Source: Erythrobacter sp. | GTDB taxonomy: Bacteria; Pseudomonadota; Alphaproteobacteria; Sphingomonadales; Sphingomonadaceae | Length of the DNA stretch: 35,600 bases | Assembly (NCBI GenBank): GCA_024642335.1 | Contig: JAHEBH010000028.1 | Span: 1 to 35,600 of the forward strand | Reading direction: 5' to 3' | Shown: piece by piece, positions 21,851-30,650 of the stretch | How the letters are laid out: every line of letters begins with the position of its first letter | How positions within the stretch are numbered: position 1 is the stretch's first letter | Made by a program: the position numbers and the translations under genes | The notes under the pieces: generated by a model | Told to the model about the DNA's origin: nothing | Databases searched by the model: none | What the model saw: only the letters and a program-made list of their open reading frames with translations

Positions 21851-24427
21851 ATGAAGCCGCGCCCCGTCCGCACCACCTGCGCCTATTGCGGAGTAGGCTG
21901 CGGCATCGAGGCGACAGCCTCTGCAGGGCGATCGGTCACCATCAAGGGCGACAGGGCGCATCCCGCCAATCAGGGCAAATTGTGCTCCAAGGGCACCCAT
22001 CTGGGCGAAACCGTGGGACCGGAAGGACGGCTGCTGCATCCCATGATCGGCGATGCGCAGGTGAGCTGGGACGTCGCGCTCGGTGAAGTCGCGGGTCGCA
22101 TGCGCTCGGCGATCGAAGAGCATGGTCCTGATGCGGTGGCCTTCTATGTTTCGGGCCAGTTGCTGACCGAGGATTATTACGTCGCCAACAAGCTGCTGAA
22201 GGGCTTTGTCGGCTCGGCCAATATCGACACCAATTCGCGCCTGTGCATGGCGAGCGCGGTCGCCGCGCACAACCGAGCCTTTGGCGAGGATGTGGTGCCA
22301 TGCTCTTACGAAGACCTCGACTGCGCCGATCTGATCGTGCTGGTGGGATCGAACACCGCCTGGTGCCATCCGGTCATCTGGCAGCGGATCGAGAAGCTGC
22401 GCGAAAGGCGCGGTGCCAGGCTGGTGGTGATCGACCCGCGCCGCACCGAAACGGCGGAGGGAGCTGACCTGCATATTCCCGTCGCTCCCGACGGCGATGT
22501 GGCGCTGTTCAACGCGCTGCTCGGCGCCATGCGCGACAAGGGCAGGCTGGACCGCAAGTTCATCGATGCGCAATGCGATGTGCCCGAAGCCTATATCGAA
22601 GGCCTCGATGCGGCGGCGCATGGCATTTCACCCGCGAAATTTGAAAAACTCGTCGCGCTTGTCGCCGATCGCGAGCGCATGGTCACGCTGTTCAGCCAAG
22701 GCGCCAACCAGTCCGTCTGCGGCACGGACAAGGGCAATTCCATCATCAATTTCCACCTCGCCACCGGCCGCATCAACCGGCTAGGCGCGGGGCCGTTCAG
22801 CATCACCGGCCAGCCCAATGCCATGGGCGGGCGCGAGGTGGGCGGGCTTGCGAACATGCTCGCCTGTCATCTGGGCTTTTCGCAGGGTGAACTGGATGCG
22901 GTTTCAACCTTCTGGGATGCGCCCAATCTCTGCACCGGCCCAGGCCTCAAGGCAGTGGACATGTTCCGCGCCGTGCACGACGGGCGGATCAAGTTCATCT
23001 GGGTGATGGCGACCAATCCGGCTGTCTCCATGCCCGATGCCGGCTTTGTCCGCGAGGCGCTGGCGCAGTGCCCCACCGTGGTGGTCTCCGATATCATCGC
23101 CGATACCGATACGGCGCGGCTCGCCCATATCCGCCTGCCCGCAATGGGCTGGGCGGAAAAGGATGGCACGGTCACCAATTCGGAACGTTTCATTTCCCGC
23201 CAGCGCGGCTTCCTGCCTGCACCGGGTGAGGCAAGAGCGGACTGGCGGATCATCTGCGATGTTGCGGGAAAGCTTGGCTTTGGCGAGGCGTTCGATTTCG
23301 CCAATAGTGCCGCTGTCTTCCGCGAATATGCGGGCATGACAGGGCTTGCTGGCGAGCATGGCAAGGTCCTCGACCTTACCCGATGGGCCGACTGCAGCGA
23401 TGACGAATACGATGCGATGGAGCCCTTCCAATGGGGCGGCCGCCATCCGCTGAAGCAGGGCTTTTCTACGCCCAGCGGCAAGGCGCAGATCGTGCCGGTC
23501 CAATCGCCGGACAAGGCCGAACCGGAAGGCCGGTTTGTGCTCAACACAGGCCGCTATCGCGATCACTGGCACACGATGACGCGCACTGGCCTCAGCGCCA
23601 CGCTGTCGATCCACCGCCGCGAGCCTTTGCTCGAGATCGCCCCTGCAGATGCGGAACGGGTGGGTGTGAAGGATGGCGGGCTGGCGCAGGTCTCCACCGC
23701 ATATGGCCAGTCGCTTTACCGCGTTGCCATCAGCGAAGGACAGGTTGCAGGCCAGCTTTTCGTTCCCATGCATTTCACCGATGCCAATTCGCGCGGCGGA
23801 CGCACGGGCAGGCTGGTACATCCGCTGACCGATCCGGTCTCCGGCCAGCCCGGCTTCAAGAATGTCCCCGCAGAGATAGAGCCATTTGCGCCCGACTGGC
23901 GGGCCTTTCTCCTTACGCGCGAGGAGCTGGAGCCGGCGTGTGAATACTGGGTCCGCGCACGGGTGAAGGACGGTTGGCTGACCGAAATTGCGGGAATGGG
24001 CGCGGTCGATGCCGATGCGCTGCTGCCCGCAGGAACTCGTCTCGAAGTCACCGATATCAAGCGCGGCATGCTGCGCGTTACCGTGCAGGACGAAGCGGGC
24101 GCATTGCTCGCCGCGCTTTTTGCAACCCGCACTGGCCAGCTGCCCGATCGCTACTGGATAACCCGGCAGTTTGCCGCACCCGAAGCCAGTACTGCGGAAC
24201 TGGTCGCCGGTCGCCCCGCCACGCCCATGCCCGATCGCGGCAAGCTCGTCTGCCTGTGCCACGATGTCGGCGAAAAGACGATCGAGGCCGCCGTCGCCGA
24301 AGGGGGAGACAGCGTCGAGGCCGTGGGCAAGGCAACGTGCGCTGGCACCAATTGCGGCTCCTGCCGCCCCATCATCGCGCGGCTGATCGAAAGGCAGCGT
24401 GCATTCCTGAACGAGGCAGCGGAATGA
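21851..24427 (+). CDS. nasA: Assimilatory nitrate reductase catalytic subunit with C-terminal [2Fe-2S] domain (858 aa)
   Basis: Cytoplasmic molybdenum enzyme that reduces nitrate to nitrite. The N-terminal [4Fe-4S] site is C10, C13, C17 and C45 in TTCAYCGVGC and GKLCSKG. The bis-MGD domains follow, with typical stretches such as NSRLCMASAVAAHNRAFGED, GSNTAWCHPV, WVMATNPAVSMPDA and FVLNTGRYRDHWHTMTR. The last about 60 residues form a BFD-like [2Fe-2S] domain (C801, C803, C835, C838; LVCLCHDVG and CGSCRP), as in Klebsiella-type NasA. No separate NADH- or ferredoxin-linked electron-transfer subunit (NasC) is encoded here, so the electron donor must come from elsewhere. The stop overlaps cobA by 4 nt. 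The symbol nasC is used for this protein in some species. Confidence 0.95.
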   Translation: MKPRPVRTTCAYCGVGCGIEATASAGRSVTIKGDRAHPANQGKLCSKGTHLGETVGPEGRLLHPMIGDAQVSWDVALGEVAGRMRSAIEEHGPDAVAFYVSGQLLTEDYYVANKLLKGFVGSANIDTNSRLCMASAVAAHNRAFGEDVVPCSYEDLDCADLIVLVGSNTAWCHPVIWQRIEKLRERRGARLVVIDPRRTETAEGADLHIPVAPDGDVALFNALLGAMRDKGRLDRKFIDAQCDVPEAYIEGLDAAAHGISPAKFEKLVALVADRERMVTLFSQGANQSVCGTDKGNSIINFHLATGRINRLGAGPFSITGQPNAMGGREVGGLANMLACHLGFSQGELDAVSTFWDAPNLCTGPGLKAVDMFRAVHDGRIKFIWVMATNPAVSMPDAGFVREALAQCPTVVVSDIIADTDTARLAHIRLPAMGWAEKDGTVTNSERFISRQRGFLPAPGEARADWRIICDVAGKLGFGEAFDFANSAAVFREYAGMTGLAGEHGKVLDLTRWADCSDDEYDAMEPFQWGGRHPLKQGFSTPSGKAQIVPVQSPDKAEPEGRFVLNTGRYRDHWHTMTRTGLSATLSIHRREPLLEIAPADAERVGVKDGGLAQVSTAYGQSLYRVAISEGQVAGQLFVPMHFTDANSRGGRTGRLVHPLTDPVSGQPGFKNVPAEIEPFAPDWRAFLLTREELEPACEYWVRARVKDGWLTEIAGMGAVDADALLPAGTRLEVTDIKRGMLRVTVQDEAGALLAALFATRTGQLPDRYWITRQFAAPEASTAELVAGRPATPMPDRGKLVCLCHDVGEKTIEAAVAEGGDSVEAVGKATCAGTNCGSCRPIIARLIERQRAFLNEAAE

Positions 24428-25203
24428 TCGAAACAGGCGAAGTCTGGCTGGTGGGCGCAGGCCCGGGCGATCCCGACCTGCTGACGCGCAAGGCAGAAAA
24501 GCTCATCTGCGCGGCGAGCGTGATCTTCTACGATGCGCTGGTGGGGCCAGGCGTGCTCGCCTTGGTGCCCGCGCACGTGCGGCTGGTTCCTGTGGGCAAA
24601 CGCGCCGGGCGGCACTCGAAGGACCAGCAGACCATCGATGCGCTCATTGTCGAAGCAGCGCTGGCAGGCGAGAAGGTCGTGCGCCTCAAAGGCGGTGACC
24701 CCTCGATCTTCGGCCGCGCGATGGAAGAGCTGAACGCCTGCCGCGATGCGGGCATACCCGTGCGCATCTGTCCCGGTGTCACGGCGGCGAGCGCGGCATC
24801 GGCGAGCCTGGGCATGTCGCTGACATTGCGTGGGCTCGCCCGGCGGCTCACCTTCGTCACCGCGCATACGCAGAGGGGCAAGGTGCTCGCGCTCGACTGG
24901 CAGGCGCTGGCCGATCCCGAAGCGACGCTGGCCATCTATATGGGCAAGTCCGCCGCGGCGCAGATCGCCGAGGGGCTGATTGCGGCGGGCCTGCCGGGCC
25001 GCACGCCCGTCGCGCTGGTGGAAAACGCCAGCCTCGATGGCGAGGCAAGCTTTGTCACACGGCTGGACCTGTTGCCGCTTGCCGCGAAAACTGCCGTGGG
25101 CGATGGGCCTGCCCTGCTGCTGATCGGCGAGGCGATCGGTGCCGCCGCCAAGGCGCAGAACAAGGCCAGCCTGCAAAGCGCCGATTTCGACCCGCAGCGA
25201 TAG
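24424..25203 (+). CDS. cobA: Uroporphyrinogen-III C-methyltransferase (SUMT, 259 aa)
   Basis: Uses S-adenosylmethionine to methylate uroporphyrinogen III at C-2 and C-7, giving precorrin-2, the precursor of the siroheme needed by NirB. Family motifs are WLVGAGPGDPDLLTRKA at the N-terminus, FYDALVGPGVL, VRLKGGDPSIFGRAMEE and CPGVTAASAA. The oxidation and iron-insertion domain of CysG is absent, so another enzyme must finish siroheme. The ATG overlaps the nasA stop (ATGA), so it is co-translated with the nitrate/nitrite reductases. A short 5-bp stem (CCTTC/GAAGG) follows the stop, but I would not call it a terminator. Confidence 0.93.
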   Translation: MIETGEVWLVGAGPGDPDLLTRKAEKLICAASVIFYDALVGPGVLALVPAHVRLVPVGKRAGRHSKDQQTIDALIVEAALAGEKVVRLKGGDPSIFGRAMEELNACRDAGIPVRICPGVTAASAASASLGMSLTLRGLARRLTFVTAHTQRGKVLALDWQALADPEATLAIYMGKSAAAQIAEGLIAAGLPGRTPVALVENASLDGEASFVTRLDLLPLAAKTAVGDGPALLLIGEAIGAAAKAQNKASLQSADFDPQR

Positions 25204-25262
25204 GACCTTCCACGAAGGATTGACCGCCCGGCAAGCAAGTGGCAATCGCGCCTCTCGCCCAC

Positions 25263-25336
25263 GCGGGTGTAGCTCAATGGCAGAGCAGCAGCTTCCCAAG
25301 CTGACGACGAGGGTTCGATTCCCTTCACCCGCTCCA
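25263..25336 (+). tRNA. tRNA-Gly (anticodon CCC)
   Basis: A full cloverleaf is readable. Acceptor GCGGGTG pairs with CACCCGC; D stem GCTC/GAGC; anticodon stem GCAGC/GCTGA (the outermost pair is a G-A mismatch) with loop TTCCCAA; T stem AGGG/CCCT around TTCGATT. T is the discriminator and CCA is encoded (25334-25336). The loop places CCC as anticodon, reading GGG. Confidence 0.93.
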
Positions 25337-25362
25337 GCTTCTCCGTAGTGATGGAGCGCGCG

Positions 25363-25914
25363 ATGTATGCCTTCTTCCTCAGCTTTGCGGCATGTCTGAT
25401 GGCCACAATGGCCGGACGCGAGCAATTGCGAGTGGCGCGGCTGGCGAGTGTATTGGGCGCGCGCGCAGGCTTGCTTGTGGCAGTCGGGATTTCCGTGGCC
25501 GTCACCAGTGCCATTTCCGCATGGGCCGGGACGCTGCTTCTGCCTGTTCTGCCGGATTCTGCCAGATCCACGGTCATCGCCACCGCCTTGCTGCTCGCCT
25601 CTCTGCAGCTTGCAGTGCTGCGTGCCAAGCCCGCCCCGAAGGAACCGACCTGGTCCTTCGGGGCGATCCTGATGGTGCTGACTGCTGCGCAAATCTGCGA
25701 TGCTCCGCGCCTCTTGATGTTGGCCATATTGTTGCAAACAGGCGATGTCATTCCTGTCGCAGCGGGCGGGGCCTTGGGCAGCGGATTGGCTCTGCTCGCC
25801 GGCTGCTGCACTGGCGACCAATGGGAATTGCGCGTCCCGCATCGCATATTTTCCCGGGCTGTCGCCGCGCTGTTGCTGATTACCGGCCTTTTGATCGGGT
25901 CGTCAGTCCTTTAG
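25363..25914 (+). CDS. Membrane protein, possible degenerate UPF0016/GDT1 relative (183 aa)
   Basis: Almost entirely hydrophobic, with about six segments in two similar halves (residues 1-90 and 95-183). In each half the first helix ends in a position resembling the E-x-G-D-K-T/S motif of UPF0016 cation transporters, but the residues are changed (MAGREQLRVARLA in the first, AQICDAPRLLMLA in the second). The likeness is structural impression rather than clear identity. I start at ATG 25363 because GGAG lies 6 nt upstream; GTG 25348 and ATG 25351 are alternatives. It begins 26 nt after the tRNA-Gly and ends 10 nt before pgl, so it may be cotranscribed with pgl. Confidence 0.65.
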   Translation: MYAFFLSFAACLMATMAGREQLRVARLASVLGARAGLLVAVGISVAVTSAISAWAGTLLLPVLPDSARSTVIATALLLASLQLAVLRAKPAPKEPTWSFGAILMVLTAAQICDAPRLLMLAILLQTGDVIPVAAGGALGSGLALLAGCCTGDQWELRVPHRIFSRAVAALLLITGLLIGSSVL

Positions 25915-25924
25915 GACATGCTGC

Positions 25925-26545
25925 ATGAGCAGGATTCACTTTGTCGAGAATGCCTCCAGCGCGGACATTGCCGCATGGGTTGAGGCAAGGCTGGGCGATG
26001 CACTGGCCGCCAGCGATGGCACGATTGCCATTGCCGTGCCGGGCGGATCATCTCCCTTTCCGATCTTCGAGGAACTGGCGAAGAGCGCCCTCGACTGGAC
26101 GCGAGTTGCAATCTGGCCGGGGGATGACCGGCTGGTGCCCGAGGATCACGCTGCGAGCAATGTCGGCAAGATCCGCGCGATCCTGGAACCGGCTGGCGCG
26201 CAGATCGTGCCGCTGACCGAGGATTCCCGGCCGCCGCATTTCGCGCTTACCTGGCTGGGCATGGGGGCTGACGGGCATATCGCCAGCCTCTTCCCCAACA
26301 CCGATCCGCAAGCGGATGATCCGCAAATGGTCCGGCGCCTGACACCCGACCCGCTCCCGCCCGAAGCTCCCTTTGATCGTGTGACGCTGACCATTCCTGC
26401 CCTGCTAGACAGCGATGCGCTGATGTTCGTTATCCGCGGAGAAGAGAAGCGCGCGGTATTCGATGCAGCCGTGGCGGGTGAGCATGACCTGCCCGTGGTG
26501 CGCCTGCTGCGCGCCGCAAGTCAGGAAGTGACCTGTTTCACCTAG
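25925..26545 (+). CDS. pgl: 6-phosphogluconolactonase (206 aa)
   Basis: Hydrolyses 6-phosphogluconolactone to 6-phosphogluconate in the oxidative pentose phosphate or Entner-Doudoroff pathway. Signature stretches are IAVPGGSSPFPIFEEL, DWTRVAIWPGDDRLVPEDHAASN and the conserved WLGMGADGHIASLFPN (about residues 113-128). Late motifs VTLTIPALLDSDALMFVIRGEEKR are also typical. Slightly short (the family is about 220-270). zwf and edd are not adjacent in this window. The stop TAG lies in the same CTAG that forms the stop of dinB on the other strand. Confidence 0.9.
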   Translation: MSRIHFVENASSADIAAWVEARLGDALAASDGTIAIAVPGGSSPFPIFEELAKSALDWTRVAIWPGDDRLVPEDHAASNVGKIRAILEPAGAQIVPLTEDSRPPHFALTWLGMGADGHIASLFPNTDPQADDPQMVRRLTPDPLPPEAPFDRVTLTIPALLDSDALMFVIRGEEKRAVFDAAVAGEHDLPVVRLLRAASQEVTCFT

Positions 26546-27669
26546 AGCAACGACAATTGTGCGGTGTCCTGCGGCGGCTCTGCCGCTTCCTTTCCGTCGC
26601 TATCGAGATTGCTCAGCGTCAGCCCCATCAGGCGGATGGGCATGGGCAGGGGCATTTCGTCTTCGAGGATTTCGCGTGCCATCCGGGCGAAGGTCTGCCG
26701 GTCGGGTATCGCATGCGGCAATGATCGTGACCGGGTGGCGAGCTGGAAGTCGTTGTACTTGAGCTTGAGCGTCACCGTGCGCCCCTGCGCCTGCTTCTCG
26801 GCGATCCGCTCCCATACGATGCCGATGATCCGCTCCAGCGTATCGCGCAAAGCATCGGGATCGGAAATATCCTCACCGAAGGTCCGTTCCCCGCCGATGG
26901 ACTTGCGGATGCGATTGGATCGCACGGGGCGCAGGTCAATCCCGCGTGCTGCGCGGAACAAATACTCGCCGAAACTGCCGAAATGCTGGCGCAGCCAGTC
27001 GGCATCCTTCGCCGCCAGATCGGCCCCGGTGGCAATACCCAGCTTCGCCATCTTCTCCGCGCCTTTTGGCCCGATGCCGTGGAAACGCCGCACCGGCAGC
27101 GACTGGACGAAGGCGGCGCCCTGTCCCGGCCTGATCACGCACAGCCCGTCGGGCTTGTTCTGGTCGCTCGCCAGCTTGGCGAGGAACTTGTTGTAGGACA
27201 CGCCCGCGCTGGCGGTGAGCTGCGTCTCCTCGCGGATGCGGGCGCGGATCAGCTCGGCGATGCGCGTGGCAGAGCCGATGCCGCGAATGTCATCGGTGAC
27301 GTCGAGATAGGCTTCGTCCAGGCTCAGCGGTTCGACCTGCGGGGTGTAGTGGCGGAAGATGGCGCGGATCTGGCGGGAGACTTCCTGGTACACCTCGAAA
27401 CGGTGCCTCACGAAGATCAGGTCGGGGCATTTCCGCCTGGCGGTGACCGAAGGCATGGCGCTACGCACGCCGAACTTGCGCGCTTCATAGCTGGCGGCCG
27501 CCACCACGCCGCGCCCGCCTGCGCCGCCCACGGCCACCGGCTTGCCGCGCAGATCGGGATTGTCGCGCTGTTCCACGCTGGCGAAGAAGGCATCCATATC
27601 GACATGGATGATCTTGCGCAGGCCCTGCGCCTCATCCCCGTCATCGTCACGTTCTGCGCCGTTCGTCAT
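26542..27669 (-). CDS. dinB: DNA polymerase IV, Y-family translesion polymerase (375 aa)
   Basis: Low-fidelity polymerase that bypasses DNA damage. The first catalytic motif is IIHVDMDAFFASVEQRDNPDLRGKPVAVGG near the N-terminus, with D and the steric-gate region. The second, PLSLDEAYLDVTD (about 122-134), holds the acidic pair. SAGVSYNKFLAKLASDQNKPDGL is the conserved palm/thumb stretch, and FHGIGPKGAEKMAKLGI is a helix-hairpin-helix. The little-finger domain fills the C-terminus, which ends in QLSLL, a clamp-binding-like peptide. I start at ATG 27669; the much longer frame upstream is antisense to the exporter. It is convergent with pgl with no room for a terminator between them. Confidence 0.93.
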   Translation of the reverse strand: MTNGAERDDDGDEAQGLRKIIHVDMDAFFASVEQRDNPDLRGKPVAVGGAGGRGVVAAASYEARKFGVRSAMPSVTARRKCPDLIFVRHRFEVYQEVSRQIRAIFRHYTPQVEPLSLDEAYLDVTDDIRGIGSATRIAELIRARIREETQLTASAGVSYNKFLAKLASDQNKPDGLCVIRPGQGAAFVQSLPVRRFHGIGPKGAEKMAKLGIATGADLAAKDADWLRQHFGSFGEYLFRAARGIDLRPVRSNRIRKSIGGERTFGEDISDPDALRDTLERIIGIVWERIAEKQAQGRTVTLKLKYNDFQLATRSRSLPHAIPDRQTFARMAREILEDEMPLPMPIRLMGLTLSNLDSDGKEAAEPPQDTAQLSLL

Positions 27670-27774
27670 GCGGCAAGGATAGTAGGCAGCAGCGTGTCCG
27701 TCATCCCGCTTGGTGCCGGACAATGTCAACAAAGTCTCTTTTCGCAACGCAACATAGCGGCTAGGGCGCCTCCC

Positions 27775-29034
27775 ATGACCTCTCCAGCTTCGCCTCTCGA
27801 TTCCATACACATGGGCAAGCGCGAGCTGATCGTGCTGCTGGCGCTGTTGATGAGCCTCAATGCGCTGTCGATCGATGCCATGCTGCCCGCGCTCGACGAC
27901 ATGGCGCATGAACTGGGCGTTTTGGACGGCAACCGCAGGCAATTGGTGGTGGCGGTCTATTCGATTGCCATGGGCATCGGCTGCCTGGTGCCGGGCTCCT
28001 ATGCCGACCGATATGGACGCAGGCCGATCCTGCTCCTCTCGCTCGCCTGTTACACTGGTTTTGCCCTGCTTGTGGCGATGCTGCACGATTTCGAGATGCT
28101 GTTGTGGGCGCGCGGTATCGGCGGCGTGCTGGGCGCGGGACTGATGGTGGCGCCAATGGCTATCGTGCGCGACCTTTATGACGGCGACCGCATGGCGCGG
28201 CTCATGAGCGTGATTGCCGCCGTCTTTATCACGGTTCCCGTGATTGCACCCAGCCTGGGACAGGCGGTGTTGCTGGTGGCGGGATGGCGCTGGATCTTCG
28301 TGGCGCTTGCCGGCATTGGCCTGATCGCGGCGGCCTGGGTCTATTTCCGTCTGCCCGAGACGCTTGCGCCGGAAAACCGGCAGGACATCAACCTTCCGGT
28401 GATCGCGCGCAACATGGCGGCGGCGCTCGCGAACCGCCAGTCGATCGGTTACGTGTTCGGAACCATGCTCGTGATGGGCGGGGTGTTCGGTTACGTGAAC
28501 ACCGCGCAGCAGCTCTATACCGAGGATTTCCACGTCGGCGAAGCGATGTTCCCCATCGTCTTCGGCAGCACGGCGGCGATGATGGCAGTGGCCAATATCA
28601 CCAACTCGCGCATCGTCATGCGCTTTGGCGCGCGGCGCGTGTCGCATAGCGGCGTGCTGGTATTCATCACGGTCGCCGCGGTGCAAGTCTGGGCGGCGCA
28701 CTACCGGCCCGGGCAGCTCGCCTGGTTCCTGCCGCTGACCGCGATCAACCTCGGCCTGCTCGGATTCCTGGGGGCCAATTTCGGCTCCATTGCGATGCAG
28801 CCCTTTGCGCATATCGCGGGTGCGGCGTCGAGCGTGCAGAGCTTCTTCCGCATGTTTGGCGCGGCCATGGTCGGGCTGGTGATCGGCCAGTTCTTTGATG
28901 GCACGGCCAGACCTTTTGCATGGGCGCTGCTGATCTGTTCTACCATGGCGCTGCTTTTCGTGCTCTATAGCGAGAAAGGCGTGCTGTTCCGCCGCCTCAA
29001 TGTGAAACCGCCGCAGGAGCGTATCGTCCCGTGA
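27775..29034 (+). CDS. MFS exporter of the Bcr/CflA drug-resistance type (419 aa)
   Basis: Twelve-helix proton-driven exporter. The first helix holds SLNALSIDAMLPALDDMA, the D1 motif of Bcr/CflA proteins. The MFS loop 2-3 signature is GSYADRYGRRPILLLSL (about 79-95), and helix 5 has APSLGQAVLLVAGWRWIF. Hydrophobic segments continue to a basic C-terminus. The start MTSPASP at 27775 follows a 105-nt gap divergent from dinB. The stop overlaps the glpD GTG start by 4 nt. Substrate not predictable. Confidence 0.87.
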   Translation: MTSPASPLDSIHMGKRELIVLLALLMSLNALSIDAMLPALDDMAHELGVLDGNRRQLVVAVYSIAMGIGCLVPGSYADRYGRRPILLLSLACYTGFALLVAMLHDFEMLLWARGIGGVLGAGLMVAPMAIVRDLYDGDRMARLMSVIAAVFITVPVIAPSLGQAVLLVAGWRWIFVALAGIGLIAAAWVYFRLPETLAPENRQDINLPVIARNMAAALANRQSIGYVFGTMLVMGGVFGYVNTAQQLYTEDFHVGEAMFPIVFGSTAAMMAVANITNSRIVMRFGARRVSHSGVLVFITVAAVQVWAAHYRPGQLAWFLPLTAINLGLLGFLGANFGSIAMQPFAHIAGAASSVQSFFRMFGAAMVGLVIGQFFDGTARPFAWALLICSTMALLFVLYSEKGVLFRRLNVKPPQERIVP

Positions 29035-30506
29035 CCCAATCATATGACCTCATCGTCATCGGCGGCGGGGTCAATGGTGCGGGCGTGGCGCGCGATGCGG
29101 CGGGCAGGGGCGCGAAGGTCCTGCTTCTCGAAGCGCACGATCTGGCGAGCGGAACCTCGAGCAAGTCCACCAAGCTGGTCCACGGCGGCTTGCGCTATCT
29201 CGAATATATGGAATTCGGCCTCGTGCGCGAGGCGCTGAACGAGCGCGAGACGTTGTGGCAGATCGCTCCGCACATCATCCGCCCGATGCGCTTTGTCCTG
29301 CCGGTCAACGCGGCGATGCGGGCGCACTGGAAACTGCGGGCGGGACTGTTCCTCTATGACCATATCGGCGGCAAGGGTACGCTACCCGATAGCGAAGCGA
29401 TCAATCTGGAGAAACACCCGGCGGGCAGGCCGCTGGAGGCGGGTGTCACCAGCGGGTTCGAATATTCGGATGGCTGGGTCGACGATGCGCGGCTGGTGGT
29501 GCTCAATGCAGTGGATGCGAAGAACCGCGGGGCCGAGATCCGCACGCGCTGCAAAGTCACCTCGCTCAAGCGCAAGGGCGACCTGTGGCAGGTCAAGGCG
29601 GGAAAAGAGAGCTTCACTGCGCGCGCGGTGGTGAATGCCGCAGGTCCCGCAGTGGACGATCTGGCGAAGCTGGCGGGAACCACGCCCAAATATGGCATCC
29701 GCCGCGTGCGCGGATCGCACATCGTGGTGCCCAGGATGTTTACCCACGATTTCGCCTATATTCTGCAGCAGCCCGATACGCGTATCTGCTTCGCCATTCC
29801 CTATGAAGGCGATTACACGCTGATCGGCACGACCGATGCCGATCATGACGGCTCGCTCGACAAGGTCGAGGCCGATGCCGGCGAAATCCGTTACCTCTGC
29901 GATGCAGTGAACCGCTATTTCGAAAAGGACATCGCGCCTGATGACGTGGTCTGGTCCTATTCCGGGGTGCGGGCGCTGGTCGATTTCGGCAAGGACCGGC
30001 TAGAGGCGGCCACGCGCGGTTACCGGCTGGTGATGAGCGATGCAGACGAGGGCGCGCCGCTGCTGGGCATTTATGGCGGCAAGATCACCTCCTATCGCCA
30101 CGTCGCCGAAGAGGTGGTGGACATGCTCGCAAAACGCATGCCTGATGTTCTCACTGGCAAGAAATGGACCGCGACAGAATCCCTGCCCGGCGGCGATTTC
30201 CCGCGCGATGCGCAGGGCCTGCTGATGGGCGAGCTGCGCGGTGAATACCCCTTCCTGTCGAAACAGGACGCGATCCGCATTTCGCGTGCCTATGGCCTTG
30301 ATGCCGTGCGTTGGCTGGGCGACGCCACGAGCTGGCTCGATCTGGGCCGCAATTTCGGCTGTGGCCTGAGCGAGGCGGAAGTGACCCATCTGCGCGAGAA
30401 GGAATGGGCGATCACGGCAGAAGACGTGCTCTGGCGCCGTACCAAGCTTGGCCTGCATATGGATGAGAGCGAGCAGGCGGCCCTGAAGGAATTTATGGGC
30501 GGTTAG
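29031..30506 (+). CDS. glpD: Aerobic glycerol-3-phosphate dehydrogenase, FAD-dependent (491 aa)
   Basis: Membrane-associated flavoenzyme that oxidises glycerol-3-phosphate to dihydroxyacetone phosphate and feeds electrons to quinone. The FAD dinucleotide-binding motif is LIVIGGGVNGAGVARDAAGRG at residues about 7-27. Other family hallmarks are SGTSSKSTKLVHGGLRYLE, AAGPAVDDLAKL-like region, VRGSHIVVPRMF, FAIPYEGDYTLIGTTD and GGKITSYRHVAEE. The start is GTG at 29031, overlapping the exporter stop (GTGA), so the two are coupled, although no functional link is evident. glpK and glpF are not adjacent. It ends just before the stem-loop repeat. Confidence 0.94.
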   Translation: MTQSYDLIVIGGGVNGAGVARDAAGRGAKVLLLEAHDLASGTSSKSTKLVHGGLRYLEYMEFGLVREALNERETLWQIAPHIIRPMRFVLPVNAAMRAHWKLRAGLFLYDHIGGKGTLPDSEAINLEKHPAGRPLEAGVTSGFEYSDGWVDDARLVVLNAVDAKNRGAEIRTRCKVTSLKRKGDLWQVKAGKESFTARAVVNAAGPAVDDLAKLAGTTPKYGIRRVRGSHIVVPRMFTHDFAYILQQPDTRICFAIPYEGDYTLIGTTDADHDGSLDKVEADAGEIRYLCDAVNRYFEKDIAPDDVVWSYSGVRALVDFGKDRLEAATRGYRLVMSDADEGAPLLGIYGGKITSYRHVAEEVVDMLAKRMPDVLTGKKWTATESLPGGDFPRDAQGLLMGELRGEYPFLSKQDAIRISRAYGLDAVRWLGDATSWLDLGRNFGCGLSEAEVTHLREKEWAITAEDVLWRRTKLGLHMDESEQAALKEFMGG

Positions 30507-30510
30507 CTGG

Positions 30511-30646
30511 GTTCCTCCCTGTCGCGTAGCGATGGGGAGGTGGCAGCGCAACGCGCTGACGGAGGGGCTTTGGTCGGAGAGCGCTCGATTGCCCCTCCAC
30601 CGCCTGCGGCGGTTCCCCTCCCCATTCCTGTGGAACGGGGAGGAAT
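30511..30646. repeat. Intergenic composite stem-loop repeat (REP-like)
   Basis: The gap between the convergent glpD and crtB genes is filled by nested palindromes. Pairings are CCTCCC/GGGAGG (30514-30519, 30535-30540), CAGCGC/GCGCTG (30544-30549, 30553-30558), GGAGGGGC/GCCCCTCC (30561-30568, 30591-30598), ACCGCC/GGCGGT (30599-30604, 30608-30613) and CCTCCCC/GGGGAGG (30617-30623, 30637-30643). This pattern resembles dispersed palindromic elements common in sphingomonad and caulobacter genomes (from memory). It may also terminate both transcripts. No second copy was seen in the window. Confidence 0.6.
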
Positions 30647-30650
30647 ATGC

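Noticed and set aside
27652-27664. GTTC direct repeat at the 5' end of dinB, like the alphaproteobacterial LexA box
   Set aside because: The two GTTC units are separated by 6 nt, not the 7 expected, and the site lies inside the dinB coding region on the antisense strand.
27670-29043. Long minus-strand extension of dinB over the MFS exporter
   Set aside because: The part upstream of residue MTNGAERD is antisense of the exporter, His/Arg-rich and unlike any Y-family polymerase; the true start is ATG 27669.
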